The notes beneath the pieces were generated by a model. That model saw nothing but the letters and a program-made list of their open reading frames with translations, searched no databases and was not told the DNA's origin. From Pseudomonadota bacterium (lineage in GTDB: Bacteria; Pseudomonadota; Gammaproteobacteria; Burkholderiales; Burkholderiaceae_B): a DNA stretch of 5,178 nt. The stretch is from contig JAEWEH010000148.1 of the NCBI GenBank assembly GCA_023389535.1, positions 1-5,178 of the forward strand. The letters run 5' to 3'. Position 1 is the first letter of the stretch. Each line of letters opens with the position of its first letter. This document shows, piece after piece, positions 1 to 5,178 of this stretch. The position numbers were made by a program, and so were the translations under genes.

Positions 1-919
1 GGCCCGCCTCGTGCATTTCGCGCGCAAGGTGCAACGTGGCGACAAAATTCGTACCCGTCGATCCTCCGCAGCGCCGGCCCAGGCTTTTCTTCAGATAACG
101 CAATGCCGAAAGGCTGGCGGCATCCGGCACCTTGACCATACGGTCTATGACCGACGGTATGAAGGAACGCTCGACACGCGGCCTTCCTATGCCTTCAATC
201 AGCGAGCCCGTCTGGATTTCCAATTCGGTGTCGCCAGTGGCGTAGGCATCGAAGAACACCGAGTTTTCCGGGTCAGCCACGCAGACGCGGCTGTCGTAGC
301 CCTGGTAGCGTATATAGCGCCCTATGGTGGCTGTCGTGCCGCCCGTACCGCAACTGCATACGATCCACGCAGGCACCGGGTGCGGCTCCTGGCGCATTTG
401 GGTGAAGATGGACTCGGCGATGTTGTTGTTGCTGCGCCAGTCCGTCGCCCGTTCGGCATAGGTGAACTGGTCCATGTAGTGGCCGCCCAGTTCGCGCGCC
501 AGGCGTTCCGATTCGCCATAGATTTCACGGCCGGTATTTACTAGATGAATCTTGCCGCCATAGAATTCGATGGCCGCGATTTTTTCCTGCGAGGTGTTCT
601 TTGGAATGACGGCGATGAAAGGCAAGCCGATCAGGCGCGCGAAATAGGCTTCGGACACCGCGGTGGAGCCCGAGGACGCTTCGATCACGGTGCTGCCTTG
701 GTGCAGCCAACCATTGCACAGGGCGTATAAAAACAATGACCGCGCCAGCCGGTGCTTCAGGCTGCCGGTGGGATGGCTGGATTCGTCCTTCAGGTAGACG
801 TCCACCCCGGGGTAGGCCGGCAAATGCAGGGGAATCAAGTGCGTGTCGGCAGACCGGTTGAAGTCAGCCTCGATTTTCCGTACAGCCTGTTGCACCCATG
901 CGCCACGAATACTCAGCAT
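1..919 (-). CDS. PLP-dependent cysteine synthase family protein, Cds1-like (partial, 3' end outside window)
   Basis: The minus-strand frame from ATG at 919 is open for 306 codons to the left edge with no stop. It encodes a fold-type II PLP enzyme of the cysteine synthase/L-cysteine desulfhydrase (Cds1) type, a cytoplasmic enzyme that makes or breaks down cysteine. Visible landmarks are PTGSLKHR at 50-57, where K55 is the expected Schiff-base lysine; [17 protein letters not shown] at 82-98, the substrate loop; [16 protein letters not shown] at 190-205, the glycine-rich loop that holds the PLP phosphate; EGIGRPRVE at 242-250; and GGSTGTNF at 285-292, whose serine should contact the pyridine nitrogen. 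Many segments agree with my memory of Mycobacterium tuberculosis Cds1, which is about 346 residues, so some 40-60 residues are missing. An AAGGAG lies 11 bases before the ATG. Whether the enzyme mainly synthesises cysteine or releases sulfide cannot be decided from sequence. Confidence 0.93.
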   Translation of the reverse strand, partial: MLSIRGAWVQQAVRKIEADFNRSADTHLIPLHLPAYPGVDVYLKDESSHPTGSLKHRLARSLFLYALCNGWLHQGSTVIEASSGSTAVSEAYFARLIGLPFIAVIPKNTSQEKIAAIEFYGGKIHLVNTGREIYGESERLARELGGHYMDQFTYAERATDWRSNNNIAESIFTQMRQEPHPVPAWIVCSCGTGGTTATIGRYIRYQGYDSRVCVADPENSVFFDAYATGDTELEIQTGSLIEGIGRPRVERSFIPSVIDRMVKVPDAASLSALRYLKKSLGRRCGGSTGTNFVATLHLAREMHEAG

Positions 920-960
920 GATCCTGGTTTCTCCTTGTATGACCTATCCGACAAGCCCTC

Positions 961-976
961 CCTGCGACGCCGCAGG
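961..976 (-). other. Small perfect hairpin in the presumed 5' leader of the Cds1-like gene
   Basis: CCTGCG at 961-966 and CGCAGG at 971-976 form a perfect 6-bp GC-rich stem with a 4-base loop. It lies between the TATAAT at 996-1001 and the AAGGAG before the start at 919, so it would fold in the leader mRNA. In the leftward direction T residues precede rather than follow the stem, so it is not an intrinsic terminator for that gene. It could be an operator half-site pair or a chance inverted repeat. Confidence 0.35.
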
Positions 977-995
977 AAAATGCTTGGTTGGCAAG

Positions 996-1001
996 ATTAT
1001 A
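996..1001 (-). promoter_or_regulatory. Candidate -10 box (TATAAT) for the Cds1-like gene
   Basis: An exact TATAAT reads leftward at 1001-996, 77 bases before the ATG at 919. The hexamer 16 bases upstream, CATCCG at 1023-1018, is a poor -35 box. A consensus -10 with a weak -35 often marks an activator-dependent promoter; that is inference, and no activator site was identified. Transcription would begin near 989, giving a leader of about 70 bases. Confidence 0.5.
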
Positions 1002-1094
1002 GAAGCCGCCACAAAGCCGGATGGGACGCGGCGCCAAACCGCTTTTCCGGGGAAACCCCTAGTCGCTTATGAAGAAAAGCACGCACAGGCTATC

Positions 1095-1100
1095 TATACT
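1095..1100 (+). promoter_or_regulatory. Weak candidate -10 box (TATACT) for the rightward genes
   Basis: TATACT lies 63 bases before the ATG at 1164 and matches five of six consensus positions. No convincing -35 hexamer sits 16-18 bases upstream, where the sequence is A-rich. The short palindromic block at 1044-1059 (TTTCC-GG-GGAAA, overlapping GGGG-AAA-CCCC) could be an operator but may be chance. Confidence 0.25.
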
Positions 1101-1163
1101 CGCCATTCCGGTATTTTCAAGGCCCCATACGGCCCACCCTAGTTCAGCATAAGGTCATGCACC

Positions 1164-1628
1164 ATGGTTACTCTCGATTTTCTAAAGACGATGAAGGGCA
1201 GTCACGGCGAGGCCATCGCCATTGAAGACGCCGGCATCCAGATCACCTACTCGGAACTGGCAACGGCGGTCAATGCCCTGGCGGTCGCCTTGCAAATGAA
1301 AGACCCGGAATTCGGTTCACGGGTTGCACTGTGCGCGGCCAACGGACCCGAGTATCTTGTCAGCATCCTGGCGATCCAGGCATCCGGTAAAATCCTCGTG
1401 CCCGTCAGCCATCTCGGCGACGCCGACACATTGTCCGATCTGCTGAATCATGCCCTGCCGACCATCATCATCGTGGACGAACAAGGCGATGAAGCGATCC
1501 GCTGCGATGACGATCTGAAGATACGCTTTGCCCAATTCGAGGGCCTGGTGCGCACCTATCGCGACCACCAGCCTGAAAGCAAGCACACGGACCTTTCCGA
1601 CGACGGGCTGGAAGCATCGCCGAACTGA
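1164..1628 (+). CDS. Stand-alone N-terminal ANL (AMP-binding) domain protein
   Basis: This 154-residue protein matches only the N-terminal subdomain of acyl-CoA synthetases (AMP-binding/ANL superfamily). ITYSELATAVNALAVAL at 28-44 corresponds to the usual 'lTYaEL...nrlA.aL' stretch, SRVALCAANGPEYLVSILAI at 53-72 to the 'drVal...N.pefv.a.lAi' stretch, and a later LLNHALPTIIIVDE to the strand before the linker. The P-loop (YTSGTTGxPKG type), the A5-A8 motifs and the C-terminal lid are all absent. The protein ends with a charged stretch and DLSDDGLEASPN, about where the P-loop would begin. It should therefore be unable to form an acyl-adenylate. The reading frame is intact and coding-like, and AAGG lies 9 bases before the ATG. 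It is either a retained regulatory or structural half-domain or the remnant of a deleted synthetase gene. It may be co-transcribed with doxX, whose ATG lies 97 bases further on. Confidence 0.72.
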   Translation: MVTLDFLKTMKGSHGEAIAIEDAGIQITYSELATAVNALAVALQMKDPEFGSRVALCAANGPEYLVSILAIQASGKILVPVSHLGDADTLSDLLNHALPTIIIVDEQGDEAIRCDDDLKIRFAQFEGLVRTYRDHQPESKHTDLSDDGLEASPN

Positions 1629-1653
1629 CCAAGGCGCGCGTTGAACTTGTCCC

Positions 1654-1681
1654 GCCTGGTCCCGCGCTGACGAGACCAGGC
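1654..1681 (+). other. Hairpin between the ANL-fragment gene and doxX
   Basis: GCCTGGTC at 1654-1661 pairs perfectly with GACCAGGC at 1674-1681, giving an 8-bp stem and a 12-base loop, 25 bases after the stop at 1628. No T run follows directly; the first is CTTTTT at 1703-1708. It is thus a poor intrinsic terminator. It could weaken read-through into doxX, act with Rho, or stabilise an mRNA end. Confidence 0.4.
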
Positions 1682-1725
1682 CTCCGCTTACACGTCAATC
1701 CCCTTTTTGCATGGAGTAAAAAAGA

Positions 1726-2136
1726 ATGTCCTCGAGCACCCTGGAAGATCTGGGCAAGCTGATTTTGCGTCTCACCGTCGGCATACTGATGCTATTCCAC
1801 GGCTGGGCCAAGCTAAGGCACGGAATAGGCCCCATAGAAAGCATGGTCGTTGCGCGCGGCCTGCCAGCCTTTTTTGCCTGGGGTGTCTATATCGGCGAGG
1901 TGATCGGACCGCTTCTTTTGATTTTCGGCTTTTACGCCCGCCTGGGCGCCGTGCTGGTGGTGGTCAATATGGTCGTGGCGCTCGTGCTGGCGCACGGCAC
2001 CCACTTTTTTCAGTTGGCCGGTTCTGGCGGCTGGCGTCTGGAGTTGCAAGCGCTGTTCTTGTTCACCGCGTTATCAGTGGCGTTGCTCGGCGCCGGCAGA
2101 TTCAGCATAGCCGGCAAGGGCGGCCGCTGGAACTAA
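1726..2136 (+). CDS. DoxX family membrane protein
   Basis: The product is a 136-residue hydrophobic protein of the DoxX type, expected to sit in the inner membrane as four helices. Helices appear at about 9-28 (GKLILRLTVGILMLFHGWAK), 48-68 (around GVYIGEVIGPLLLIFGF), 71-90 (ARLGAVLVVVNMVVALVLAH) and 106-124. Family hallmarks visible are the RL.vG..ml.HG..Kl opening, IGE..G.lLl.FG in helix 2, and GGW..E near helix 4 followed by GAGRFSI. Length is normal. The ATG at 1726 is supported by GGAG at 1713-1716, 9 bases upstream. Function is not settled for the family: DoxX proteins occur as a subunit of thiosulfate:quinone oxidoreductase in Acidianus and in a thiol-stress membrane complex in mycobacteria, while most bacterial members have no assigned role. 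Its last 63 bases overlap the convergent AraC gene. It may be transcribed with the ANL-fragment gene upstream. Confidence 0.9.
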   Translation: MSSSTLEDLGKLILRLTVGILMLFHGWAKLRHGIGPIESMVVARGLPAFFAWGVYIGEVIGPLLLIFGFYARLGAVLVVVNMVVALVLAHGTHFFQLAGSGGWRLELQALFLFTALSVALLGAGRFSIAGKGGRWN

Positions 2137-2982
2137 TCGCCCCGCCCCCGCAGGTGCAGCCGATGGCGGCAAGTTCGTCTTGCCGCCTTGCCCTGCGCTA
2201 GACGCTGGCGCCAAGGACCGCAGGAAATCACTAGGGGTGATGCCAAGATTCCTGCGGAACATCACGGTGAATGCGCTTTGCGTTTGGTAGCCGAGATCCA
2301 GCGCAATTGCCAGTACGGGCCGCCCTTCGGCCAGCCATTCAAGCGCAGCCAGCAGTTTTGCCCGCTGCCGCCACTGGCCGAAAGACATCCCTAATTCGTG
2401 AATGAAAAGCCGATGCAGCGTGCGCTGGTCGTAGCCCAGTTCCCTGGCCCATTCCTGCAGGGTTTTCATATCGTCCAGGTGTTCCTGGATATGCGTGCAA
2501 ATGCGGGCCAAGCGGTAATCGCGTGGGGCAGGCAGGTGCAGGGGGAATGCGGTGTCTTGTTGGATTTCTTCCAGCAAGAGCGCCATCAGCAGCTGGGCTC
2601 TTCGATTCGGTCTTCCGCCCATTGATGACACGGCTGTGGCAGCAATAAGTTCGCGCAACAAGGGGGATACCGGCAATAGGCAGCTGCGGGCAGGAAGACC
2701 GTGCGCGGCATTGGGATTGACAAAGACCGACCGCAAACGCACTTTGCCCAGCATCCGTACGCGGTAGCGCACGCGGGGCGCTATCCACAGCGCCCTTGAG
2801 GGCGGCACCACCCAGTGGCCATCGGTGCTGGCGACCACCATGACTCCGCTGGATGCGAACTTCAGCAAGCCCGTTTCATGCATGTGCTCGGACAATATGG
2901 TCGAGTCGGCGAAATCGCGGCTAAGGCCGCCGACCAATAAACCATCAGGCAGTAGCGTGTTGCCGTTCAATGGCGAATCCAT
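2074..2982 (-). CDS. AraC family transcriptional regulator with N-terminal cupin, extended C-terminus
   Basis: The 302-residue protein has a cupin-like sensor at about 31-90 (EHMHETGLLKFASSGVMVV, then WVVPPSRALWIAP and YRVRMLG) and an AraC DNA-binding domain at about 155-257. The first helix-turn-helix includes TLQEWARELGYDQRTLHRLF at 174-193. The second covers about 222-248, including LDLGYQTQSAFTVMFRRNLG at 229-247, followed by ITPSDFLR. This layout resembles the NimR/YeaM-type subgroup, which responds to small ligands and often controls an adjacent transporter; the ligand and targets here are unknown. The ATG at 2982 is preceded by GGAGGGG at 2995-3001, 12 bases away. The conserved domain ends near residue 257. 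The last 45 residues are an Ala/Gly/Pro-rich tail that crosses the hairpin at 2165-2187 and ends antisense to the last 63 bases of doxX. The gene lies 257 bases downstream of acs on the same strand, so partial co-transcription is possible. Confidence 0.9.
   Translation of the reverse strand: MDSPLNGNTLLPDGLLVGGLSRDFADSTILSEHMHETGLLKFASSGVMVVASTDGHWVVPPSRALWIAPRVRYRVRMLGKVRLRSVFVNPNAAHGLPARSCLLPVSPLLRELIAATAVSSMGGRPNRRAQLLMALLLEEIQQDTAFPLHLPAPRDYRLARICTHIQEHLDDMKTLQEWARELGYDQRTLHRLFIHELGMSFGQWRQRAKLLAALEWLAEGRPVLAIALDLGYQTQSAFTVMFRRNLGITPSDFLRSLAPASSAGQGGKTNLPPSAAPAGAGRLVPAAALAGYAESAGAEQRH
2165..2187 (+). terminator. Terminator-like hairpin after doxX, lying inside the AraC coding tail
   Basis: GGCGGCAAG at 2165-2173 and CTTGCCGCC at 2179-2187 form a perfect 9-bp stem around the loop TTCGT, 28 bases after the doxX stop. 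No long T tract follows on either strand, so termination would be imperfect or Rho-assisted. Because the stem is symmetrical it could serve both convergent genes, but as drawn it falls inside the AraC reading frame, at about residues 266-273 of that protein. Confidence 0.5.
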
Positions 2983-3239
2983 GACGAATACCTACCCCTC
3001 CAAACCACAATGGCCATACAACACATAATGATCAAGACGGTCGGCGTGACACCGGCGACAGCATCGGAACCCGATTCTAATCAGCTGGGAATTTATTGCC
3101 ATGAAGGAAAACCCCCACGCCGCATCAGAGCATTGCGCCGGCTGGTGACGGAAAGACGCCGGGCGGACCTTCCGGGCTGGGCATCAGCATACAACTGCCA
3201 GCGCCGGAATATCAGACCCGCCGCATTCCGTCGACCCTG
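2983..3239. other. Intergenic region between acs and the AraC gene
   Basis: I see no convincing gene here. A 78-codon plus-strand frame at 3010-3246 has no recognisable content and is rich in arginine, as expected for chance translation. Downstream of acs, reading leftward, two weak hairpins are visible: CGGAAT/ATTCCG at 3205-3230 with a 14-base loop, and an imperfect GCTGGGCA/TGCCAGC stem at 3176-3202 with one bulged base. Neither is followed by a T run. Possible leftward promoter pieces for the AraC gene are CATTAT at 3030-3025, without a good -35 box, or TTGATC at 3035-3030 spaced 17 bases from CATTGT at 3012-3007. The latter would start transcription on top of the ribosome-binding site. 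All are tentative. Confidence 0.4.
3176..3202 (-). terminator. Weak candidate terminator hairpin downstream of acs
   Basis: GCTGGGCA at 3176-3183 pairs with TGCCAGC at 3196-3202 with one bulged G and a 12-base loop. It starts 37 bases beyond the acs stop. There is no T tract after it in the leftward direction, so it may not stop transcription before the AraC gene. Confidence 0.22.
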
Positions 3240-5178
3240 TCAGTAGACCCCCGTGAATTGCCTGAGCACATCGGGGTTCTCCAGCGTGGACACATCCTGG
3301 GTGACTTCCTTGCCTTCGGCGATGACCCGCAACAGGCGGCGCATGATTTTCCCCGACCGGGTTTTCGGCAAGTTATTGCCAAAGCGGATGTCCCGCGGTT
3401 TGGCAATAGGCCCGACTTCGCTGGCGACCCAGTCGCGCAGCTGCCCCGCAATGGTTTCGGCCTGTTCACCGTCGGCCACCGGCTCTTTCAGCATGATGAA
3501 GGCAACTATCGCCTCGCCGGTTGTGGCGTCCGGCCGTCCGACCACAGCCGCTTCGGCCACCAGTTCGTGGGCGACCAGCGCGGATTCGATCTCTGTGCCA
3601 CCCAGGCGATGCCCCGATACGCTGAGCACGTCGTCTGTGCGGCCCATAATCCAGAAATAGCCATCGGCATCGCGCTGCGCGTTATCCCCCGCCAAGTACG
3701 CACCTTTGAGGTCCGCAGGGAAGTAGCTGGAACGAAACCGTTCGGGGTCGCCCCATACCGTGCGTATCATGGCGGGCCACGGGCGCCTGATGACTAGCAG
3801 GCCGCCCCGGCCTGCCGCTACATCGTTGCCGGCCTCGTCGACCACCCCCGCCGATATGCCGGGCAATGGCAGGGTGCAGGACCCTGGTTTCAACGGTGTG
3901 GCGCCTGGCAGCGGCGTCAGGATATGCCCACCGGTTTCAGTTTGCCACCACGTATCGACAATCGGACAGCGCCCGTTGCCCACATTGTTGTAGTACCACA
4001 CCCATGCCTCGGGATTGATGGGTTCGCCTACAGAACCCAGTAGCCGCAAACTGGAAAGATCGTAGCGTTGCGGGTGCGTGGCGGGGTCGACTTGGGCGGC
4101 CTTGATCAGTGAACGTATGGCCGTGGGCGCCGTATAGAAAATGCTGACTTTGTGGCGCTGTATCATTTCCCAGAAACGGCCCGCATTGGGATAGGTAGGG
4201 ACGCCTTCGAACACGACCTGCGTCATGCCAGCCGCCAACGTACCGTAGGTGATATAAGTGTGGCCCGTCACCCAGCCCACGTCCGCCGTGCACCAGAATA
4301 CGTCATCGGGTCGTGCATCGAACACCCACTTGCTGGTCAGCGACGCCCAAAGCAGATACCCCGCCGAGGCATGCTGCACCCCTTTCGGCTTGCCGGTAGA
4401 GCCAGAGGTATACAAGATGAACAGTGGATGTTCGGCGCCCACCGCGACGGCTTCGCATTGGGCCGGCTGGTGGTCTTCGAGATCATGCAGCCAGAGGTCG
4501 CGATCTTCGTTCCAGGGAACACTGGAACCCACACGCCGGTAGACGACGACCTTGCGCACGATATCGCCGCCTTCGTCGGCGAGGGCTTCATCCACCGCCT
4601 GCTTCAGGGGAATGAAGCGCCCGCCGCGCAGTTGCGCATCGGCGGTGATGACCAATTGGGCGCCGACGTCCACAATCCGTTGATGCAGGCTTTTGGCGGA
4701 GAAGCCGCCGAAGACCACAGAATGGACGATACCCAGCCGCGCACAGGCCTGCATGGCGGCGATGGCCTCGATGGACATCGGCATGTAGATGATGGCGCGA
4801 TCGCCCTTGGCGTAGCCCAGGTCGCGGATGCCATTGGCGATGCGGCATACCCGTTCATACAGCTGCCGATAGGAAACTTGCTGCACCGCGCCGTCATCGG
4901 CTTCGAAGATGAGGGCCGTTTTATCGGCATTGCCATTTTCCAGATGGACATCCAGGCAGTTTTCGGAAACGTTCAGTTCGCCGTCCTCGAACCAGGTGTA
5001 GAACGGCGCATTGGATTCGTCGAGCACTTTCGAGAAGGGCTTGCGCCACACAAGATGTTCTTGTGCGAGCCGCGCCCAAAAACCGTCGTGATCGCGCTCG
5101 GCTTCGTCGCAGAGTGCCTGATAGCTTCCCATGCCGGACACGGTCGCACCGGCGACGACATCCCGATGGGGATGGAAG
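3240..5178 (-). CDS. acs: Acetyl-CoA synthetase (acetate-CoA ligase, AMP-forming), partial at the 5' end
   Basis: Acs activates acetate with ATP and CoA to acetyl-CoA in the cytoplasm. Numbered from the in-frame GTG at 5141, the P-loop [11 protein letters not shown] is at 244-254. GWVTGH at 289-294, SVGEP at 370-374 and [10 protein letters not shown] at 396-405 hold the acetate-pocket residues equivalent to E. coli V310, T311, V386 and W414, which favours acetate over longer acids. YLAGD at 482-486 is the ribose-binding aspartate. [12 protein letters not shown] at 591-602 carries the catalytic lysine (K598), the site of reversible acetylation in this family. The GTG at 5141 is probably not the start: twelve more codons are open to the right edge and read [12 protein letters not shown] before [11 protein letters not shown], matching the N-terminus of betaproteobacterial Acs. 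Acs is usually about 650-660 residues, so only 10-20 residues are missing. Oddities are GDNA where GDGA is common and RLGGTEIES where RLGTxEIES is usual. The protein ends FTGVY. Confidence 0.96.
   Translation of the reverse strand, partial: FHPHRDVVAGATVSGMGSYQALCDEAERDHDGFWARLAQEHLVWRKPFSKVLDESNAPFYTWFEDGELNVSENCLDVHLENGNADKTALIFEADDGAVQQVSYRQLYERVCRIANGIRDLGYAKGDRAIIYMPMSIEAIAAMQACARLGIVHSVVFGGFSAKSLHQRIVDVGAQLVITADAQLRGGRFIPLKQAVDEALADEGGDIVRKVVVYRRVGSSVPWNEDRDLWLHDLEDHQPAQCEAVAVGAEHPLFILYTSGSTGKPKGVQHASAGYLLWASLTSKWVFDARPDDVFWCTADVGWVTGHTYITYGTLAAGMTQVVFEGVPTYPNAGRFWEMIQRHKVSIFYTAPTAIRSLIKAAQVDPATHPQRYDLSSLRLLGSVGEPINPEAWVWYYNNVGNGRCPIVDTWWQTETGGHILTPLPGATPLKPGSCTLPLPGISAGVVDEAGNDVAAGRGGLLVIRRPWPAMIRTVWGDPERFRSSYFPADLKGAYLAGDNAQRDADGYFWIMGRTDDVLSVSGHRLGGTEIESALVAHELVAEAAVVGRPDATTGEAIVAFIMLKEPVADGEQAETIAGQLRDWVASEVGPIAKPRDIRFGNNLPKTRSGKIMRRLLRVIAEGKEVTQDVSTLENPDVLRQFTGVY

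Noticed and set aside
11..544. A 177-codon plus-strand open frame
   Set aside because: It is the antisense of the Cds1-like gene, whose frame contains the family's PLP motifs; the plus-strand translation is arginine- and alanine-rich without any motif.
752..1142. Overlapping plus-strand frames across the divergent intergenic region
   Set aside because: They begin antisense to the Cds1-like gene, cross its promoter region, have no recognisable domain and overlap each other in different frames.
1726..2136. Linking doxX and the Cds1-like gene as a sulfur-oxidation system
   Set aside because: They are on opposite strands, separated by the ANL fragment, and no thiosulfate oxidoreductase partner (DoxD/DoxA-type) is present; the thematic link is too weak to claim.
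1707..2201. A 164-codon plus-strand frame overlapping doxX
   Set aside because: It is an out-of-frame reading of doxX; the doxX frame has four clear membrane helices and a better ribosome-binding site.
2339..2788. A 149-codon minus-strand frame inside the AraC gene
   Set aside because: It is an out-of-frame shadow; the AraC frame carries cupin and helix-turn-helix signatures.
3010..3246. A 78-codon plus-strand frame in the acs-araC gap
   Set aside because: It has no good ribosome-binding site and no recognisable motif, is of arginine-rich chance-like composition and overlaps the end of acs.
3258..3797. A 179-codon plus-strand frame opposite acs
   Set aside because: It is antisense to highly conserved acs motifs; long antisense frames are expected in GC-rich coding DNA.
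1..5178. CRISPR arrays, insertion sequences, tRNA genes, toxin-antitoxin pairs or phage genes
   Set aside because: No direct repeats of suitable length, transposase motifs, cloverleaf sequences or small paired genes were seen in the window.

Overview
The window looks like a chromosomal housekeeping stretch from a GC-rich betaproteobacterium. Burkholderiales, probably the Bordetella/Achromobacter/Pusillimonas side of Alcaligenaceae, fits best. This rests on the G/C-rich third positions, the style of the acetyl-CoA synthetase (its N-terminus resembles betaproteobacterial Acs proteins) and the gene types present. It is an impression from remembered protein families, not a database match.

Layout from left to right: (1) 1-919, minus strand, a 3'-truncated fold-type II PLP enzyme closely resembling the Cds1-type cysteine synthase/L-cysteine desulfhydrase family; it runs off the left edge. 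(2) 920-1163, a divergent intergenic region with an exact TATAAT for the PLP gene, a small hairpin in its presumed leader, and a weaker candidate promoter for the rightward genes. (3) 1164-1628, plus strand, a 154-residue protein made only of the N-terminal part of an AMP-forming acyl-CoA synthetase (ANL) fold, ending just before the ATP-binding P-loop would begin. (4) 1726-2136, plus strand, a DoxX-family four-helix membrane protein. (5) 2074-2982, minus strand, an AraC-family regulator with an N-terminal cupin, whose low-complexity C-terminal tail runs antisense through a terminator-like hairpin and into the end of doxX. (6) 2983-3239, an intergenic gap. (7) 3240-5178, minus strand, acetyl-CoA synthetase (acs), whose start lies beyond the right edge.

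No mobile element, tRNA, rRNA, CRISPR array or phage gene is visible. The genes do not form one obvious pathway. Acs makes acetyl-CoA from acetate, and the AraC regulator lies downstream of it on the same strand. The Cds1-like enzyme acts in cysteine/sulfide metabolism, and DoxX proteins have been linked elsewhere to thiol and sulfur redox chemistry, so a loose sulfur theme is possible but unproven. The most unusual items are the stand-alone ANL N-terminal domain and the antisense 3' extension of the AraC gene. I see no convincing new multi-gene system.
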